From assembly GCA_017550425.1 (NCBI GenBank), contig JAFZPG010000084.1, positions 1 through 64,000 on the forward strand: a stretch of DNA of 64,000 bases, given 5' to 3'. The notes beneath the pieces were generated by a model. That model saw only the letters and a program-made list of their open reading frames with translations. It made no database searches and was not told the origin of the DNA. The position numbers were made by a program, and so were the translations under genes. The stretch comes from Lachnospiraceae bacterium (GTDB lineage Bacteria; Bacillota; Clostridia; Lachnospirales; Lachnospiraceae). This document shows, piece by piece, positions 16,018 through 25,576 of this stretch (positions within the stretch are counted from its first letter, which is position 1; each line of letters begins with the position of its first letter).

Positions 16018-17574
16018 ATGGAAAGAGAGATTGATTTAAGAGAACTGGCTATCCTGCTTTGGAGAAAGATCTGGTTGATCGCAGTAGTTGGCGTTGTGTG
16101 CTTTGTAGCCGGTTTTGCCTATACCAAGATGTTTATTCCGAAGAAGTACTCTTCGCATATTCAGATCTATGCTCAGAGTACATTCAGCGAGGATAACGAT
16201 AACCAGTTGAATGATATCAGTAAATCCAAGCAGTTGATCAACACATATATCGAAGTGTTGAAAGACGACGCGGTAATGCTTTCGGTCGGAAATGCTCTGG
16301 TAGAGCAGTTCGGTCCGGATGAAATGCGTAAATGCTTTGCGATGGATGGCGACAAGATCAAAGAATCATCTTTGAAATCTTGCCTTTCGATCACTTCCGT
16401 AACCGATACGAATGCCATCCGTATCGTTGCGACAACGAAAGATGCCGAGGTGTCTGCAGCTGTTTGTACTGCATTGAGTAAGCAGGCCAATGGCTTTATC
16501 GAGAGAGCGATCAAACTCGGCGGCGTTCGTTATATCGACGACTATCAGGTTAAAGTCAACAACACTCCGGTATCTCCGAATGTCAAAAAGAGAGCGGTCC
16601 TGTCCGGCTTGGCAGGCGCATTTTTGGTAGCGTTGATCGTTATCGTCATCGATCTTATGGACAACACCGTAAAATCGACAGAGATGCTTTCGGAGAAGTT
16701 CAAAAAACCGATCCTCGGCGAGATCCAGAATATCGACGAAACACAGAAGAGAAAGAAGAAAAAGCGCGACTTCGAAAACGAACAGAGGCGGACATTGCTG
16801 GATAAAGATATCCCCTTCTATGTTGTTGAGAGTTGTAAGTCTCTTCGTACCAATGTTAACTTTGCTCTTTCCACAAATGATAAAAAAGTGCTGGCTGTAT
16901 CCAGTGCAACCCCCAGCGAAGGTAAGTCCACAACCGCAGCAAACCTTGCGATCACCATGGCAGAGAGCGGTAAGAAAGTACTGCTGATCGATGCCGACCT
17001 TCGTAAATGTGTTCAGAACCGTATCTTCCATGTGAAGAATGAAAAAGGTCTGTCCTCCGTTATCAGCCGTATGCATCCGGTTGAGGAATGTATTCAGGCG
17101 ACGGTGGTCGACAACCTGCATATCATGACAGCCGGTCCGCTTCCGCCGAACCCGTCGGAGTTGCTTGCATCCCGTCAGGCGATCGAACTGTTCGACTTCC
17201 TGTCCGAGATCTATGATCTGGTTATCATCGACAGCCCGCCCATCAACGTGGCTACCGATATCCTGACACTCGGCGATCGCATCGCCGGAATCCTTCTGGT
17301 ATTCCGTTACGGTATGACTTCCGAAGACGAGGCCAGCGAGGCGGTTAAGCGTGTAGACCTGGCCAATATGAACCTGGTAGGTTTTGTCCTTAATGGTATT
17401 GATATTAAGAGTTCTTCGGCTTATTACAGCAAATACAGCAAGTACAATTCCTATGGTCAGGAAGAAGAGTCCGAAGAGGACTTGAACGGGGCTTCTGTTA
17501 ACAGAAACCCTCAGAGACAGCAAGTAAGGAGAAAAGATGATCGAAGCACATCTTCACGTGCTGCCCGGGATTGA
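16018..17574 (+). CDS. Polysaccharide co-polymerase / tyrosine autokinase (BY-kinase)
   Basis: This 518-residue fusion of a Wzz-type chain-length regulator and a bacterial tyrosine kinase is anchored in the membrane. There is one helix at about residues 17-36 and another at 193-213, with the Wzz domain outside between them. The cytoplasmic kinase has Walker A S-A-T-P-S-E-G-K-S-T-T (about 296-306), Walker A' V-L-L-I-D-A-D-L-R and Walker B L-V-I-I-D-S-P-P. The C-terminal tyrosine cluster Y-Y-S-K-Y-S-K-Y-N-S-Y is the autophosphorylation site. Many Firmicutes split these parts over two genes; here they are one. ATG 16018 is preferred to the open upstream frame because AAAGGA sits 7 bp upstream and the upstream start overlaps the promoter. 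The gene overlaps the phosphatase gene by 38 bp. Confidence 0.9.
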   Translation: MEREIDLRELAILLWRKIWLIAVVGVVCFVAGFAYTKMFIPKKYSSHIQIYAQSTFSEDNDNQLNDISKSKQLINTYIEVLKDDAVMLSVGNALVEQFGPDEMRKCFAMDGDKIKESSLKSCLSITSVTDTNAIRIVATTKDAEVSAAVCTALSKQANGFIERAIKLGGVRYIDDYQVKVNNTPVSPNVKKRAVLSGLAGAFLVALIVIVIDLMDNTVKSTEMLSEKFKKPILGEIQNIDETQKRKKKKRDFENEQRRTLLDKDIPFYVVESCKSLRTNVNFALSTNDKKVLAVSSATPSEGKSTTAANLAITMAESGKKVLLIDADLRKCVQNRIFHVKNEKGLSSVISRMHPVEECIQATVVDNLHIMTAGPLPPNPSELLASRQAIELFDFLSEIYDLVIIDSPPINVATDILTLGDRIAGILLVFRYGMTSEDEASEAVKRVDLANMNLVGFVLNGIDIKSSSAYYSKYSKYNSYGQEEESEEDLNGASVNRNPQRQQVRRKDDRSTSSRAARD

Positions 17575-18205
17575 TGACGGCAGCGACAGCGTGGAAACAT
17601 CCCTAAAGATGATGGAGATCCTGCGTCAGCAGGGCATTGACCAAATCATTGCGACTCCGCATTTCTACGCGCATCGTGAACAGGATGTCGAGACCTATCT
17701 CGCAAAGCGTCAAGCTGCATATGATGCAATCGGTCGCCCGGCCAATATGAGGTTGGGCGCCGAGGTGCGCATCGAGCAGGGGATCTCACAACTCCCCGGT
17801 ATTGAAAAACTGGCATTTGAAGGCAGCGACCTGATCTTGCTGGAGTTCCCGTATGCGAAGTTTGCGCCGTGGATGATCGAAGAGATCTACAACGTCGCGG
17901 ATTTCTATGGCCTGACCCCGATCATTGCCCACGTGCACCGGTATTTCGATTTCTTTACGGAAGATCAGCTTAAGCGTGTTCTATCCATGGGCGGCGTGAT
18001 CTTTCAGGCGAACAATGAATACCTGGAGACGCACAAAGAGAGAAAACTCATCAAAGGGCTCCTGAAGGGCGGATATCCGTTGATCTTCGGGTCGGATGCC
18101 CACAATCTCGGAAACCGCAGACCCAATTGGGATCTTCTCGTGAAGAAGACGAAGAGTGTTTACATCGAAGAAGCCATGGACCTGCTGAAGCGGCATCTGG
18201 ATTAA
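17537..18205 (+). CDS. PHP-type tyrosine-protein phosphatase (CpsB/YwqE family)
   Basis: This 222-residue metal-dependent phosphatase of the polymerase-histidinol phosphatase fold dephosphorylates the BY-kinase. Metal ligands visible are H-L-H-V-L-P-G-I-D-D-G at the N-terminus, T-P-H-F-Y near residue 42, A-H-V-H-R-Y near 134, and G-S-D-A-H-N near 191. AAGGAGAAAAG precedes the ATG, which lies inside the 3' end of the kinase gene. The overlap means the pair is co-translated. There are no glycosyltransferase, flippase or polymerase genes next to it, so it either controls a capsule locus elsewhere or another process. Confidence 0.9.
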   Translation: MIEAHLHVLPGIDDGSDSVETSLKMMEILRQQGIDQIIATPHFYAHREQDVETYLAKRQAAYDAIGRPANMRLGAEVRIEQGISQLPGIEKLAFEGSDLILLEFPYAKFAPWMIEEIYNVADFYGLTPIIAHVHRYFDFFTEDQLKRVLSMGGVIFQANNEYLETHKERKLIKGLLKGGYPLIFGSDAHNLGNRRPNWDLLVKKTKSVYIEEAMDLLKRHLD

Positions 18206-18221
18206 AAATTTCATTTTCCGC

Positions 18222-18250
18222 TTGACAAGCGGCCTGAGCCGTGGTATTTT
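18222..18250 (+). promoter_or_regulatory. Promoter of the trp operon
   Basis: TTGACA (18222-18227), 17-bp spacer, TATTTT (18245-18250), directly upstream of the T-box leader. Confidence 0.75.
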
Positions 18251-18256
18251 TAAGAA

Positions 18257-18550
18257 AATTAAATAAACCATCAAATCCGATGAGCAAAAAAAGTAGCCTC
18301 TGTTTTGTCATCCCAGAGAGTCGCGCAATGGTGAGAGCGCGGTATGAACAGCAGTTGTGAATGGTTTTGTTAGGAGCAGGGTGAACCGAAAGAAGTAGCC
18401 TGAGCCGTGATCCCGCGTAAAGGGAAGAGATATAAGGTCCGAAGGATCCGTATCTTGTGAGTGGGTCGTAAATATACGATCAAAAAGGGTGGCACCGCGA
18501 TGATTATCGTCCCTTGAAGCACATGTAGCTTCGATGGGATGTTTTTTTTG
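18257..18550 (+). ncRNA. T-box leader (tRNA-Trp sensing) of the trp operon
   Basis: The core AGGGTGGCACCGCG is at 18486-18499. An AGTA box at 18292-18295, an AGAGAG motif at 18315-18320 and a stem I distal hairpin (CGCGC / GCGCG) are present. A specifier loop lies between the helix CTGTT / AACAG and the basal pairing AGCAAAA / TTTTGTT. In that loop the codon position after GTGAA is TGG (18362-18364), the tryptophan codon. The terminator stem is 18510-18520 with 18528-18539, followed by eight T (18542-18549). Known mechanism: uncharged tRNA-Trp stabilises the antiterminator and allows transcription of trp genes. The specifier assignment comes from hand folding. Confidence 0.9.
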
Positions 18551-18605
18551 TTTAAATCCCGATCGAAGGCAGGGAAAGGAAGGCCGAAAGGCCGAAGGTG
18601 ACAGT

Positions 18606-20069
18606 ATGATCAAACCGTCGATCGAAGAGATCAGAGCTCTGGCGCAGGAGGGTAAATACCGCGTCGTACCGGTGGTCCGCGAGCTGTTGTCGGATCGTTA
18701 CACACCGGTGGAGGTGCTTCGGGTGCTGAAGAAGGCATCGAAGCACGCATATCTTTTGGAGTCCGCGACCGAGTCGGTCGGTACCGGACATTACACGTTC
18801 CTCGGATTTGAACCGAAGCTGCAGGTCTTCTGCAAGAACGGGGAAATGACGATCGGGGACCGGACATTTGCCACAAAGAACCCTTCGGACGAGATCCGCA
18901 AGGTCCTCGCAGATTATAAGAGCCCGAAACTACAGGGCTTTCCGCCGTTCACCGGCGGACTGGTAGGATATTTCGCCTACGATTTCCTGGGCTATGAGGA
19001 GCCGAAGGCGAAGACCGTAGCCGAAGATACGGAGGATTTCCGGGATCTGGACCTGATGCTGTTCGATAAGGTCATCTGCTTCGATAACTTCTTTAAGAAG
19101 CTGCTGCTGATCACGAACATGCCGCTCACGGACATCGAGGAAAACTACGAGAAAGCGATCCGCGAACTGGACGAGCTCGCAGACCTCATCAAAAACGGCG
19201 AGAAGGCCGAGGACGAGCCCGGCCACCTGACCGGCGAGGTCACGCCGATGTTCAACGAAGAGCAGTTTTGCGCGATGGTCGAGAAAGCGAAGCACCACAT
19301 CTTCGAGGGAGATATCTTCCAGATCGTGCTGTCGAACCGCCTGGCGGCGCCGTTTAGCGGAACGTTGCTGAACACGTACCGCATGCTTCGCACCATCAAT
19401 CCGTCGCCGTACATGTTTTACTTCAGCGGCACGGATGTGGAGATCGCCGGCGCTTCACCGGAGACTCTGGTGAAACTTGAAGACGGCGTCCTCCATACAT
19501 TTCCCCTGGCGGGCACTCGCCCGAGAGGTAAATCCGACGCGGAGGATAAGCGACTCGAGCAGGAGCTCCTGGCAGACGAAAAGGAGCTGGCCGAGCACAA
19601 CATGCTGGTCGATCTGGGCCGCAACGATCTGGGCCGCGTAAGTCAGTTCGGAACCGTTGAAGTCGAGCGCCTGCGCGATGTGGTCCGGTATTCGCACGTG
19701 ATGCACATCGGTTCCACAGTGCGCGGAAAGATCCGTGAGGATAAGGATGCGCTGGATGCGATCTCGGCGGTGTTGCCGGCAGGGACCCTCTCCGGAGCAC
19801 CGAAGATCCGGGCCATGCAGCTCATCGGCGAGCTGGAGAACAACAAGCGCGGCATCTATGGAGGAGCGGTCGGCTATGTAGCGTTTAACGGCGACATGGA
19901 CACCTGCATCGCCATCCGCCTGGCTTACAGAAAGAACGGAAAAGTCTTCGCCAGAAGCGGCGCCGGTATCGTGGCCGACTCCGTGCCGAAGACGGAATAT
20001 CAGGAGTGCATCAATAAGGCGGCAGCCGTGATCAGTGCCCTGAAGAAAGCGGAGGAGATCGACGGATGA
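18606..20069 (+). CDS. trpE: Anthranilate synthase component I
   Basis: This 487-residue enzyme converts chorismate and ammonia to anthranilate, the first committed step of tryptophan synthesis. The N-terminal domain carries the tryptophan feedback-site motif L-L-E-S at about residue 57, with Ser following. The C-terminal chorismate-binding domain has I-F-E-G-D-I-F-Q-I-V, G-A-S-P-E-T-L, P-L-A-G-T-R-P-R-G and D-L-G-R-N-D-L-G-R. ATG 18606 is chosen, not the earlier in-frame start within the T-box, because GAAGGTGAC lies just upstream. Its last four bases overlap trpG (ATGA). It is controlled by the T-box leader. Confidence 0.97.
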   Translation: MIKPSIEEIRALAQEGKYRVVPVVRELLSDRYTPVEVLRVLKKASKHAYLLESATESVGTGHYTFLGFEPKLQVFCKNGEMTIGDRTFATKNPSDEIRKVLADYKSPKLQGFPPFTGGLVGYFAYDFLGYEEPKAKTVAEDTEDFRDLDLMLFDKVICFDNFFKKLLLITNMPLTDIEENYEKAIRELDELADLIKNGEKAEDEPGHLTGEVTPMFNEEQFCAMVEKAKHHIFEGDIFQIVLSNRLAAPFSGTLLNTYRMLRTINPSPYMFYFSGTDVEIAGASPETLVKLEDGVLHTFPLAGTRPRGKSDAEDKRLEQELLADEKELAEHNMLVDLGRNDLGRVSQFGTVEVERLRDVVRYSHVMHIGSTVRGKIREDKDALDAISAVLPAGTLSGAPKIRAMQLIGELENNKRGIYGGAVGYVAFNGDMDTCIAIRLAYRKNGKVFARSGAGIVADSVPKTEYQECINKAAAVISALKKAEEIDG

Positions 20070-20632
20070 TAGTACTTATCGATAATTACGACAGTTTTTC
20101 CTACAATCTGTTCCAACTGGTCGGCGAACTAAGGCCCGACATAAAAGTGATCAAAAATGATGCTTACACGGTGGAAGAGATCGCGGCCATGAAGCCGGAG
20201 AAGATCATCCTTTCACCCGGTCCCGGACGTCCGGAGGATGCGGGCGTGACCCTAGAGGCGGCGAAGGTGCTCGGGAAGACGATCCCGACCCTGGGCGTGT
20301 GCCTCGGACATCAGGCCATCTGTGCGGCCTTCGGCGCGACCGTAACTTACGCGAAGCAGTTGATACACGGAAAACAGTCCGTTGCGACGATCGACACTGA
20401 AAGCCCGATCTTCCGGGGACTGCCGGGGCAGATCCCCGTGGCGCGGTACCATTCATTGGCCGCAGATAAAGATACGATACCGGAAAGCTTAAAGGTCATC
20501 GCGAAGACCGAAGACGGCGAGGTCATGGCGGTTGCACATAAAGAGTATCCGATCTATGGATTACAGTTCCATCCCGAGTCGATCCTGACACCGGACGGAA
20601 AACAGATCATAAAGAATTTTTTGGAAATATAG
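20066..20632 (+). CDS. trpG: Anthranilate synthase component II (glutamine amidotransferase)
   Basis: This 188-residue class I amidotransferase supplies ammonia from glutamine to TrpE. The nucleophile Cys79 is in G-V-C-L-G-H-Q, and the His/Glu of the triad are in F-H-P-E-S near residue 172. The oxyanion strand P-G-P-G-R-P is at about 51. The 4-bp overlap with trpE supports equimolar synthesis. In many Clostridia the same protein also serves para-aminobenzoate synthesis; no pab genes are seen here. Confidence 0.97.
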   Translation: MIVLIDNYDSFSYNLFQLVGELRPDIKVIKNDAYTVEEIAAMKPEKIILSPGPGRPEDAGVTLEAAKVLGKTIPTLGVCLGHQAICAAFGATVTYAKQLIHGKQSVATIDTESPIFRGLPGQIPVARYHSLAADKDTIPESLKVIAKTEDGEVMAVAHKEYPIYGLQFHPESILTPDGKQIIKNFLEI

Positions 20633-20644
20633 GAGGACATACAA

Positions 20645-21664
20645 ATGATCCAGGAAGCATTGATTCAGTTGATTTCTAAGAAAGACCTGACCTATGAGCA
20701 GGCATATGGCGTTATGAACGAGATCATGAGCGGCATGACCACACCGACGCAGAACGCGGCATTTCTGGCAGCCCTCACCACGAAGAGCACGAAGGCGGAG
20801 ACGATCGATGAGATCTCCGGCTGTGCGGCAGCGATGCGCGACCATGCGTTGAAGGTCGAGCCCGGCATGGAAGTCATGGAGATCGTCGGTACCGGCGGTG
20901 ACGGAGCGCACAGCTTCAACATCTCCACCACATCGGCCTTCGTTATGGCAGCGGCCGGCATCAAGGTCGCTAAGCACGGCAACCGCGCGGCGTCCTCGCT
21001 GTCCGGAACCGCGGACTGCTTAGAGGCGCTCGGCGTCAACATCCAGCAGGATCCGGAGAAGGCGGTGCAGCTTTTAAACAGCGTCGGCATGTGCTTCTTC
21101 TTCGCACAGAAATATCACACCTCTATGAAATATGTCGGAGCCATCCGTAAGGAGCTGGGCTTCCGCACCGTATTCAATATCCTGGGCCCTATCACGAACC
21201 CCGCGAGCCCGTCCTACCAGCTGCTCGGCGTATACGATGAAGCTCTCGTGGAGCCGCTGGCACAGGTCCTGACCAGCCTCGGCGTAAAGCGCGGCATGGT
21301 GGTTTACGGCCTCGATAAGTTGGACGAGATCTCTCTCTCCAGTCCGACGAAGATCTGCGAGTTCACCGACGGAAAGTATGTCACCTACGTGATCAAACCG
21401 GAAGATTTCGGCTTCGAACGTTGTACGAAGGATGACCTGGTCGGCGGAACGGCCGTGAAAAATGCGCAGATCACCCGCGACATCCTGAGCGGTAAGATTC
21501 AGGGAGCCAAGCGCAACGCGGTCCTCATGAACGCAGGCGCGGCGCTGTACATTGCCCGCAAGGCAGAATCGATGCGTGAAGGCATCTTGATGGCGGCCGA
21601 CCTGATCGACACCGGTAAGGCTTACAAGAAACTGGAAGAGTTCGTTACGGAGAGCAATCGCTGA
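20645..21664 (+). CDS. trpD: Anthranilate phosphoribosyltransferase
   Basis: This 339-residue enzyme transfers phosphoribose from PRPP to anthranilate. The PRPP-binding motif G-T-G-G-D is at about residue 82, followed by N-I-S-T-T-S-A. K-H-G-N-R-A follows at about 110, and the acidic metal site D-E-I-S-L near 225. It starts 12 bp after trpG with AGGAGG and overlaps trpC by one base (TGATG). Confidence 0.97.
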   Translation: MIQEALIQLISKKDLTYEQAYGVMNEIMSGMTTPTQNAAFLAALTTKSTKAETIDEISGCAAAMRDHALKVEPGMEVMEIVGTGGDGAHSFNISTTSAFVMAAAGIKVAKHGNRAASSLSGTADCLEALGVNIQQDPEKAVQLLNSVGMCFFFAQKYHTSMKYVGAIRKELGFRTVFNILGPITNPASPSYQLLGVYDEALVEPLAQVLTSLGVKRGMVVYGLDKLDEISLSSPTKICEFTDGKYVTYVIKPEDFGFERCTKDDLVGGTAVKNAQITRDILSGKIQGAKRNAVLMNAGAALYIARKAESMREGILMAADLIDTGKAYKKLEEFVTESNR

Positions 21665-22449
21665 TGAATACCATTTTAGATACGATCGCGGCGTACGCCA
21701 GAGAGCGTGTGGCGCAGGATCAGCAGGAGGCTTCGTTTGAGGAAGTTAAGGCAGCGGCCCTCGCGCTTCCGAAGCTGGAGCATCGGTTCGCTGCGGCCCT
21801 CGCAAAACCCGGCCTGTCCTTTATTTGCGAAGTGAAGAAGGCATCGCCTTCGAAGGGCGTCATTTCCGAAGACTTCCCCTATCTCGCCATCGCGAGAGAG
21901 TACGAGCAGGCGGGCGCGGACGCGATCAGCTGCCTGACGGAGCCGAAGTGGTTCCTGGGCTCGGACGACATTTTCTGCGAGGTGCGAAAGGCGGTATCGA
22001 TCCCCATGATCCGTAAGGATTTCGTGGTGGATTCCTACCAGATCTACCAGGCGCGGCTGATGGGCGCGGATGCAGTCCTTTTGATCTGTGCACTGTTGGA
22101 CACCGACACGATCGCGGCCGACCTGGCCATCTGTGATGAGCTGGGTCTGGATGCCCTGGTCGAGACGCACGACGAAAGCGAGATCGCGAGCGCGATCGCG
22201 GCGGGCGCAAAGATCATCGGGGTCAATAATCGCAATTTAAAGGATTTCTCCGTCGATTTTGAGAACGCACGCAGATTGCGCCGCCGCATCCCCGAAAACT
22301 GCCTCTACGTGGCCGAGAGCGGGGTTTCCGCGGCATCCGATGCGCAGTTTCTGCGCGAGATCGGCGCCGACGCCGTTCTGATCGGGGAAATGCTGATGCG
22401 TTCGCCCGATAAACGTGCGCTTCTTAACGAGATGAAAGAGAAGAGGTAA
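21664..22449 (+). CDS. trpC: Indole-3-glycerol phosphate synthase
   Basis: This 261-residue TIM-barrel enzyme decarboxylates and cyclises CdRP to indole-3-glycerol phosphate. Catalytic Lys is in E-V-K-K-A-S-P-S-K-G (about 57-66), with R-K-D-F near 118, N-N-R-N-L near 188, E-S-G-V near 218 and I-G-E-M-L near 240. It is not fused to TrpF, which follows 2 bp later as a separate gene. Confidence 0.97.
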   Translation: MNTILDTIAAYARERVAQDQQEASFEEVKAAALALPKLEHRFAAALAKPGLSFICEVKKASPSKGVISEDFPYLAIAREYEQAGADAISCLTEPKWFLGSDDIFCEVRKAVSIPMIRKDFVVDSYQIYQARLMGADAVLLICALLDTDTIAADLAICDELGLDALVETHDESEIASAIAAGAKIIGVNNRNLKDFSVDFENARRLRRRIPENCLYVAESGVSAASDAQFLREIGADAVLIGEMLMRSPDKRALLNEMKEKR

Positions 22450-22451
22450 AT

Positions 22452-23069
22452 ATGACGAAGATCAAGATATGCGGAGTCCGGCGCATGGAGGACATCGAGG
22501 TCGCGAACCGGTATCTGCCGGATTATGTCGGCTTCATGTTCGTCCCGACGAGTCGCCGGAAGATCACCCTCAAAGAGGCGATCGAACTCCGCTCGGAATT
22601 AAAAACCTATGTTCAGACCGTCGGCGTATTTCAGAATCAGGAGATCGACTACATCTGCGAGATCGCGGAGAAAGACGTGATCGATGTCGTGCAGCTGCAT
22701 GGCGCCGAGGATGCGGACTACATCCGCGAAGTGCAAAGGCGGACGGGTCTTCCGGTCATCAAAGCCTTCCGCGTCGATAACGAAGAGGTCCTCGCCGCGG
22801 CGAAGGTAAGCCCCGCCGACTATGTTCTTCTGGATAACGGCAACGGCGGCACCGGCCAGACCTTCGACTGGTCGCTCCTGGAAGGATTTCCCCATCCGTA
22901 CTTTATGGCGGGCGGCCTGTCACCGGATAATATCTCCAAAGCGATCAAACGTTTCGAACCCTATGGTGTGGATGTGAGCTCCGGCGTGGAGACCGACGGT
23001 TTCAAAGATCCGGAGAAAGTCCGGACATTCATCGGCTGGGTGCGCGAAGCGGACGCAGACGGGACATGA
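22452..23069 (+). CDS. trpF: Phosphoribosylanthranilate isomerase
   Basis: This 205-residue TIM-barrel enzyme isomerises PRA to CdRP. The general-base Cys is in K-I-C-G-V-R near residue 7, V-Q-L-H-G near 82, the general acid Asp in L-L-D-N-G-N-G-G-T-G-Q near 125, and A-G-G-L-S-P-D-N near 155. The start codon lies 2 bp after the trpC stop, with AAGAGG overlapping the end of trpC. Confidence 0.97.
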   Translation: MTKIKICGVRRMEDIEVANRYLPDYVGFMFVPTSRRKITLKEAIELRSELKTYVQTVGVFQNQEIDYICEIAEKDVIDVVQLHGAEDADYIREVQRRTGLPVIKAFRVDNEEVLAAAKVSPADYVLLDNGNGGTGQTFDWSLLEGFPHPYFMAGGLSPDNISKAIKRFEPYGVDVSSGVETDGFKDPEKVRTFIGWVREADADGT

Positions 23070-23087
23070 GAAAAAGAGGTAGAACCA

Positions 23088-24281
23088 ATGGAAAATAAAA
23101 GCAAAGGAAGATTCGGAGTCCACGGCGGACAATACATTCCCGAGACCCTGATGAATGCCGTGATCGAACTGGAAAAAGCCTACGATCACTATAAAAACGA
23201 TCCCGAGTTCAACCGGGAACTCACAAAACTTTTGAATGAATATGCGGGACGGCCGTCGCTGCTCTATTATGCGGAGAAGATGACGAAGGACTTAGGCGGC
23301 GCGAAGATCTATCTGAAGCGCGAGGACTTAAACCACACCGGTTCGCATAAGATCAATAACGTGCTCGGACAGGCATTGCTCGCGAAGAAGATGGGTAAGA
23401 CCCGCCTGATCGCCGAGACCGGCGCCGGCCAGCACGGCGTTGCGACGGCAACGGCAGCGGCCCTCATGGGCATGGAATGCGTGGTTTTCATGGGCGAGGA
23501 AGACACGAAGCGCCAGGCACTGAACGTATTCCGCATGCGCCTCTTAGGCGCCGAAGTCATCCCGGTGAAGACCGGGACTGCGACCCTGAAGGATGCGGTC
23601 AGCGAGGCGATGCGCGAGTGGACGCGCCGTATTGACGATACGCATTACTGCCTGGGCTCCGTCATGGGGCCTCACCCCTTTCCGACCATCGTCCGCGACT
23701 TCCAGGCGGTCATCTCGAAGGAGATCAAAGAGCAGATGCTAAAGTTGGAGGGCCGGCTTCCGGATGCGGTCATGGCCTGCGTAGGTGGCGGTTCCAATGC
23801 CATCGGTACCTTTTATAACTTTATCAATGATCCGTCAGTGCGGCTCATCGGCTGTGAGGCAGCCGGCCGCGGCATCGATACATTTGAGACGGCGGCGACG
23901 TTGAACACCGGTAAGCTCGGCATCTTCCACGGCATGAAGAGTTACTTCTGCCAGGATGAGTATGGCCAGATCGCGCCGGTCTATTCGATCTCGGCCGGCC
24001 TGGATTATCCGGGTATCGGACCGGAGCACGCGTACCTGCACGACATCGGCCGCGCGGAATATGTGGCGATCACGGACGAAGAGGCTGTGCAGGCGTTCGA
24101 GTATCTGTCCCGCACGGAAGGCATCATCCCGGCGATCGAGTCCGCCCACGCGGTGGCCCAGGCCATTAAAATGGCGCCTTCGATGAAGAAAGATGAGATC
24201 CTCGTGGTCACGATCTCCGGTCGCGGCGATAAGGACGTAGCAGCGATCGCGCGCTACAGAGGGGAGGAAATCTATGAGTAA
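23088..24281 (+). CDS. trpB: Tryptophan synthase beta chain
   Basis: This 397-residue PLP enzyme joins indole and serine to make tryptophan. The PLP lysine is Lys88 in H-T-G-S-H-K-I-N-N. The phosphate-binding loop is G-G-G-S-N-A near residue 230. E-T-G-A-G-Q-H-G (about 110-117) contains the catalytic Glu. The length and N-terminal [12 protein letters not shown] define the TrpB1 type that pairs with TrpA. It overlaps trpA by 8 bp. Confidence 0.97.
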   Translation: MENKSKGRFGVHGGQYIPETLMNAVIELEKAYDHYKNDPEFNRELTKLLNEYAGRPSLLYYAEKMTKDLGGAKIYLKREDLNHTGSHKINNVLGQALLAKKMGKTRLIAETGAGQHGVATATAAALMGMECVVFMGEEDTKRQALNVFRMRLLGAEVIPVKTGTATLKDAVSEAMREWTRRIDDTHYCLGSVMGPHPFPTIVRDFQAVISKEIKEQMLKLEGRLPDAVMACVGGGSNAIGTFYNFINDPSVRLIGCEAAGRGIDTFETAATLNTGKLGIFHGMKSYFCQDEYGQIAPVYSISAGLDYPGIGPEHAYLHDIGRAEYVAITDEEAVQAFEYLSRTEGIIPAIESAHAVAQAIKMAPSMKKDEILVVTISGRGDKDVAAIARYRGEEIYE

Positions 24282-25050
24282 GATCGCACAGGCATTTGCC
24301 GGTAAAAAAGCATTCATCCCGTTCGTCACCTGCGGCGATCCCGACCTGGAGACCACGGCGAACATCGTTCGCGCGATGGAGGAGGCGGGCGCCGACCTGA
24401 TCGAACTGGGCATCCCGTTCTCGGATCCGACGGCGGAAGGGCCCGTGATCCAGGCGGCCAATGTCCGCGCGCTCTCGGGCGGCGTGACGACCGATAAGAT
24501 CTTTGCATTCGTGAAGGAACTGCGTAAGGACGTGAAAGTCCCGCTGGTCTTCATGACCTATGCCAATGTAGTTTATTCCTACGGCACGGAGCGTTTCGTG
24601 AAGCGTTGCGTTGAGGTCGGGATCGACGGCATCATCCTGCCGGACGTTCCCTATGAGGAGAAAGAGGAGTTCGCGCCGACCTGTCGTGCGCAAGGCGTCG
24701 ATTTCATTTCCCTGATCGCGCCGACTTCCGAGGACCGCATCGCCATGATCGCGTCGGAAGCTGAAGGCTTTTTGTACATCGTTTCGAGCCTCGGCGTGAC
24801 CGGAACGCGCAGTGAGATCAAGACGGATCTCGGTGCGATCATGGAGCAGGTGCGTAAGAGCGCGAAGGTCCCTTGCGCGATCGGCTTCGGTATCTCAAAC
24901 CCGGAGCAGGCTACGCGCATGGCCGCTGTTTCCGATGGCGCTATCGTCGGGTCCGCTATCGTTCGCATCATTGCCGAACATGGACGCGAGGCCGCGCCAT
25001 ACGTTAAAGAATACGTGAAGGCCATGAAAGACGCTGTGAGCAAAGCGTAA
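24274..25050 (+). CDS. trpA: Tryptophan synthase alpha chain
   Basis: This 258-residue TIM barrel cleaves indole-3-glycerol phosphate to indole, channelled to TrpB. Catalytic Glu lies in [16 protein letters not shown] (about 46-61) and catalytic Asp in I-L-P-D-V-P near 128; the phosphate loop is at G-F-G-I-S near 210. It is the last trp gene. No strong hairpin follows; only the promoter region of the next gene separates it. Confidence 0.97.
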   Translation: MSKIAQAFAGKKAFIPFVTCGDPDLETTANIVRAMEEAGADLIELGIPFSDPTAEGPVIQAANVRALSGGVTTDKIFAFVKELRKDVKVPLVFMTYANVVYSYGTERFVKRCVEVGIDGIILPDVPYEEKEEFAPTCRAQGVDFISLIAPTSEDRIAMIASEAEGFLYIVSSLGVTGTRSEIKTDLGAIMEQVRKSAKVPCAIGFGISNPEQATRMAAVSDGAIVGSAIVRIIAEHGREAAPYVKEYVKAMKDAVSKA

Positions 25051-25059
25051 AGGAAAGCG

Positions 25060-25088
25060 TTGTTTACCATGGGTAACTGTGTTATACT
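25060..25088 (+). promoter_or_regulatory. Promoter with internal palindromic operator
   Basis: TTGTTT (25060-25065), 17 bp, TATACT (25083-25088). A perfect dyad TTACC-ATG-GGTAA (25064-25076) begins in the -35 and fills the spacer, the position expected for a repressor site. A/C-rich half-sites like ACC/GGT recall copper-responsive operators, which fits the metal-binding protein encoded downstream. Confidence 0.55.
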
Positions 25089-25153
25089 GGACAGAGGAGA
25101 AAAGAGTATCCCGGAAGGTTTGACAGCAGTTATAAAAGAAAGGCAAGACAGTT

Positions 25154-25411
25154 ATGTATAAGACAGTAGTTTCCGTAAATGGTATGATGTGCGGAATGTG
25201 CGAGAGCCACGTTAACGACGCGGTCCGGAACGCATTTTCCGTTGATAAAGTCACATCCTCGCATAAGGATAAGCAGACCGTGATCTACTCCAAGGAGAAG
25301 TTGGAGGAAGAGAAGCTGATCGCGACGATCGAGGCGACCGGGTATACCGCCGCGTTGATCGAAGTGACGGAAGAAGAAAAAAAGGGCTTCATTCGTAAAA
25401 TCTTCGGATGA
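25154..25411 (+). CDS. Heavy-metal-associated (HMA) domain protein
   Basis: This 85-residue protein is a single ferredoxin-like HMA fold. The metal-binding loop is N-G-M-M-C-G-M-C-E-S-H-V, a CxxC pair that typically binds Cu(I) or Zn(II). The typical second half T-I-E-A-T-G-Y-T-A is present. The protein is slightly longer than CopZ-type chaperones, with a basic C-terminal helix (K-K-G-F-I-R-K-I-F-G) that could contact membrane. No P-type ATPase or copper regulator is adjacent. The upstream dyad suggests metal-dependent repression. Confidence 0.8.
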   Translation: MYKTVVSVNGMMCGMCESHVNDAVRNAFSVDKVTSSHKDKQTVIYSKEKLEEEKLIATIEATGYTAALIEVTEEEKKGFIRKIFG

Positions 25412-25415
25412 GGAG

Positions 25416-25447
25416 AAATGCCGCCGGGGTTCCGGCGGCATTTTGTA
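25416..25447 (+). terminator. Intrinsic terminator after the HMA gene
   Basis: A 12-bp perfect stem (AAATGCCGCCGG / CCGGCGGCATTT) with a GGTT loop, followed by TTG. Confidence 0.88.
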
Positions 25448-25490
25448 TGTTGGCGACCGCCCGACAGGGAGCGCCCTGCGGCAAATGAGG

Positions 25491-25519
25491 TTGAAAAAAC
25501 CGCTAAAATCGATTATAAT
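25491..25519 (+). promoter_or_regulatory. Promoter of the second flavoprotein gene
   Basis: TTGAAA (25491-25496), 17 bp, TATAAT (25514-25519). Confidence 0.75.
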
Positions 25520-25576
25520 GAGCGTAACAATGTGCGGACAGGTTTGATCGAGGCGCCGCACGGGGAGGTTACGTTT

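Noticed and set aside
18300..18410. Thr specifier (ACC near 18376) in the trp leader
   Set aside because: ACC in GAACCGAAAG lies outside the loop set by the CTGTT/AACAG and AGCAAAA/TTTTGTT pairings; TGG at 18362 is in register and fits the trp genes.
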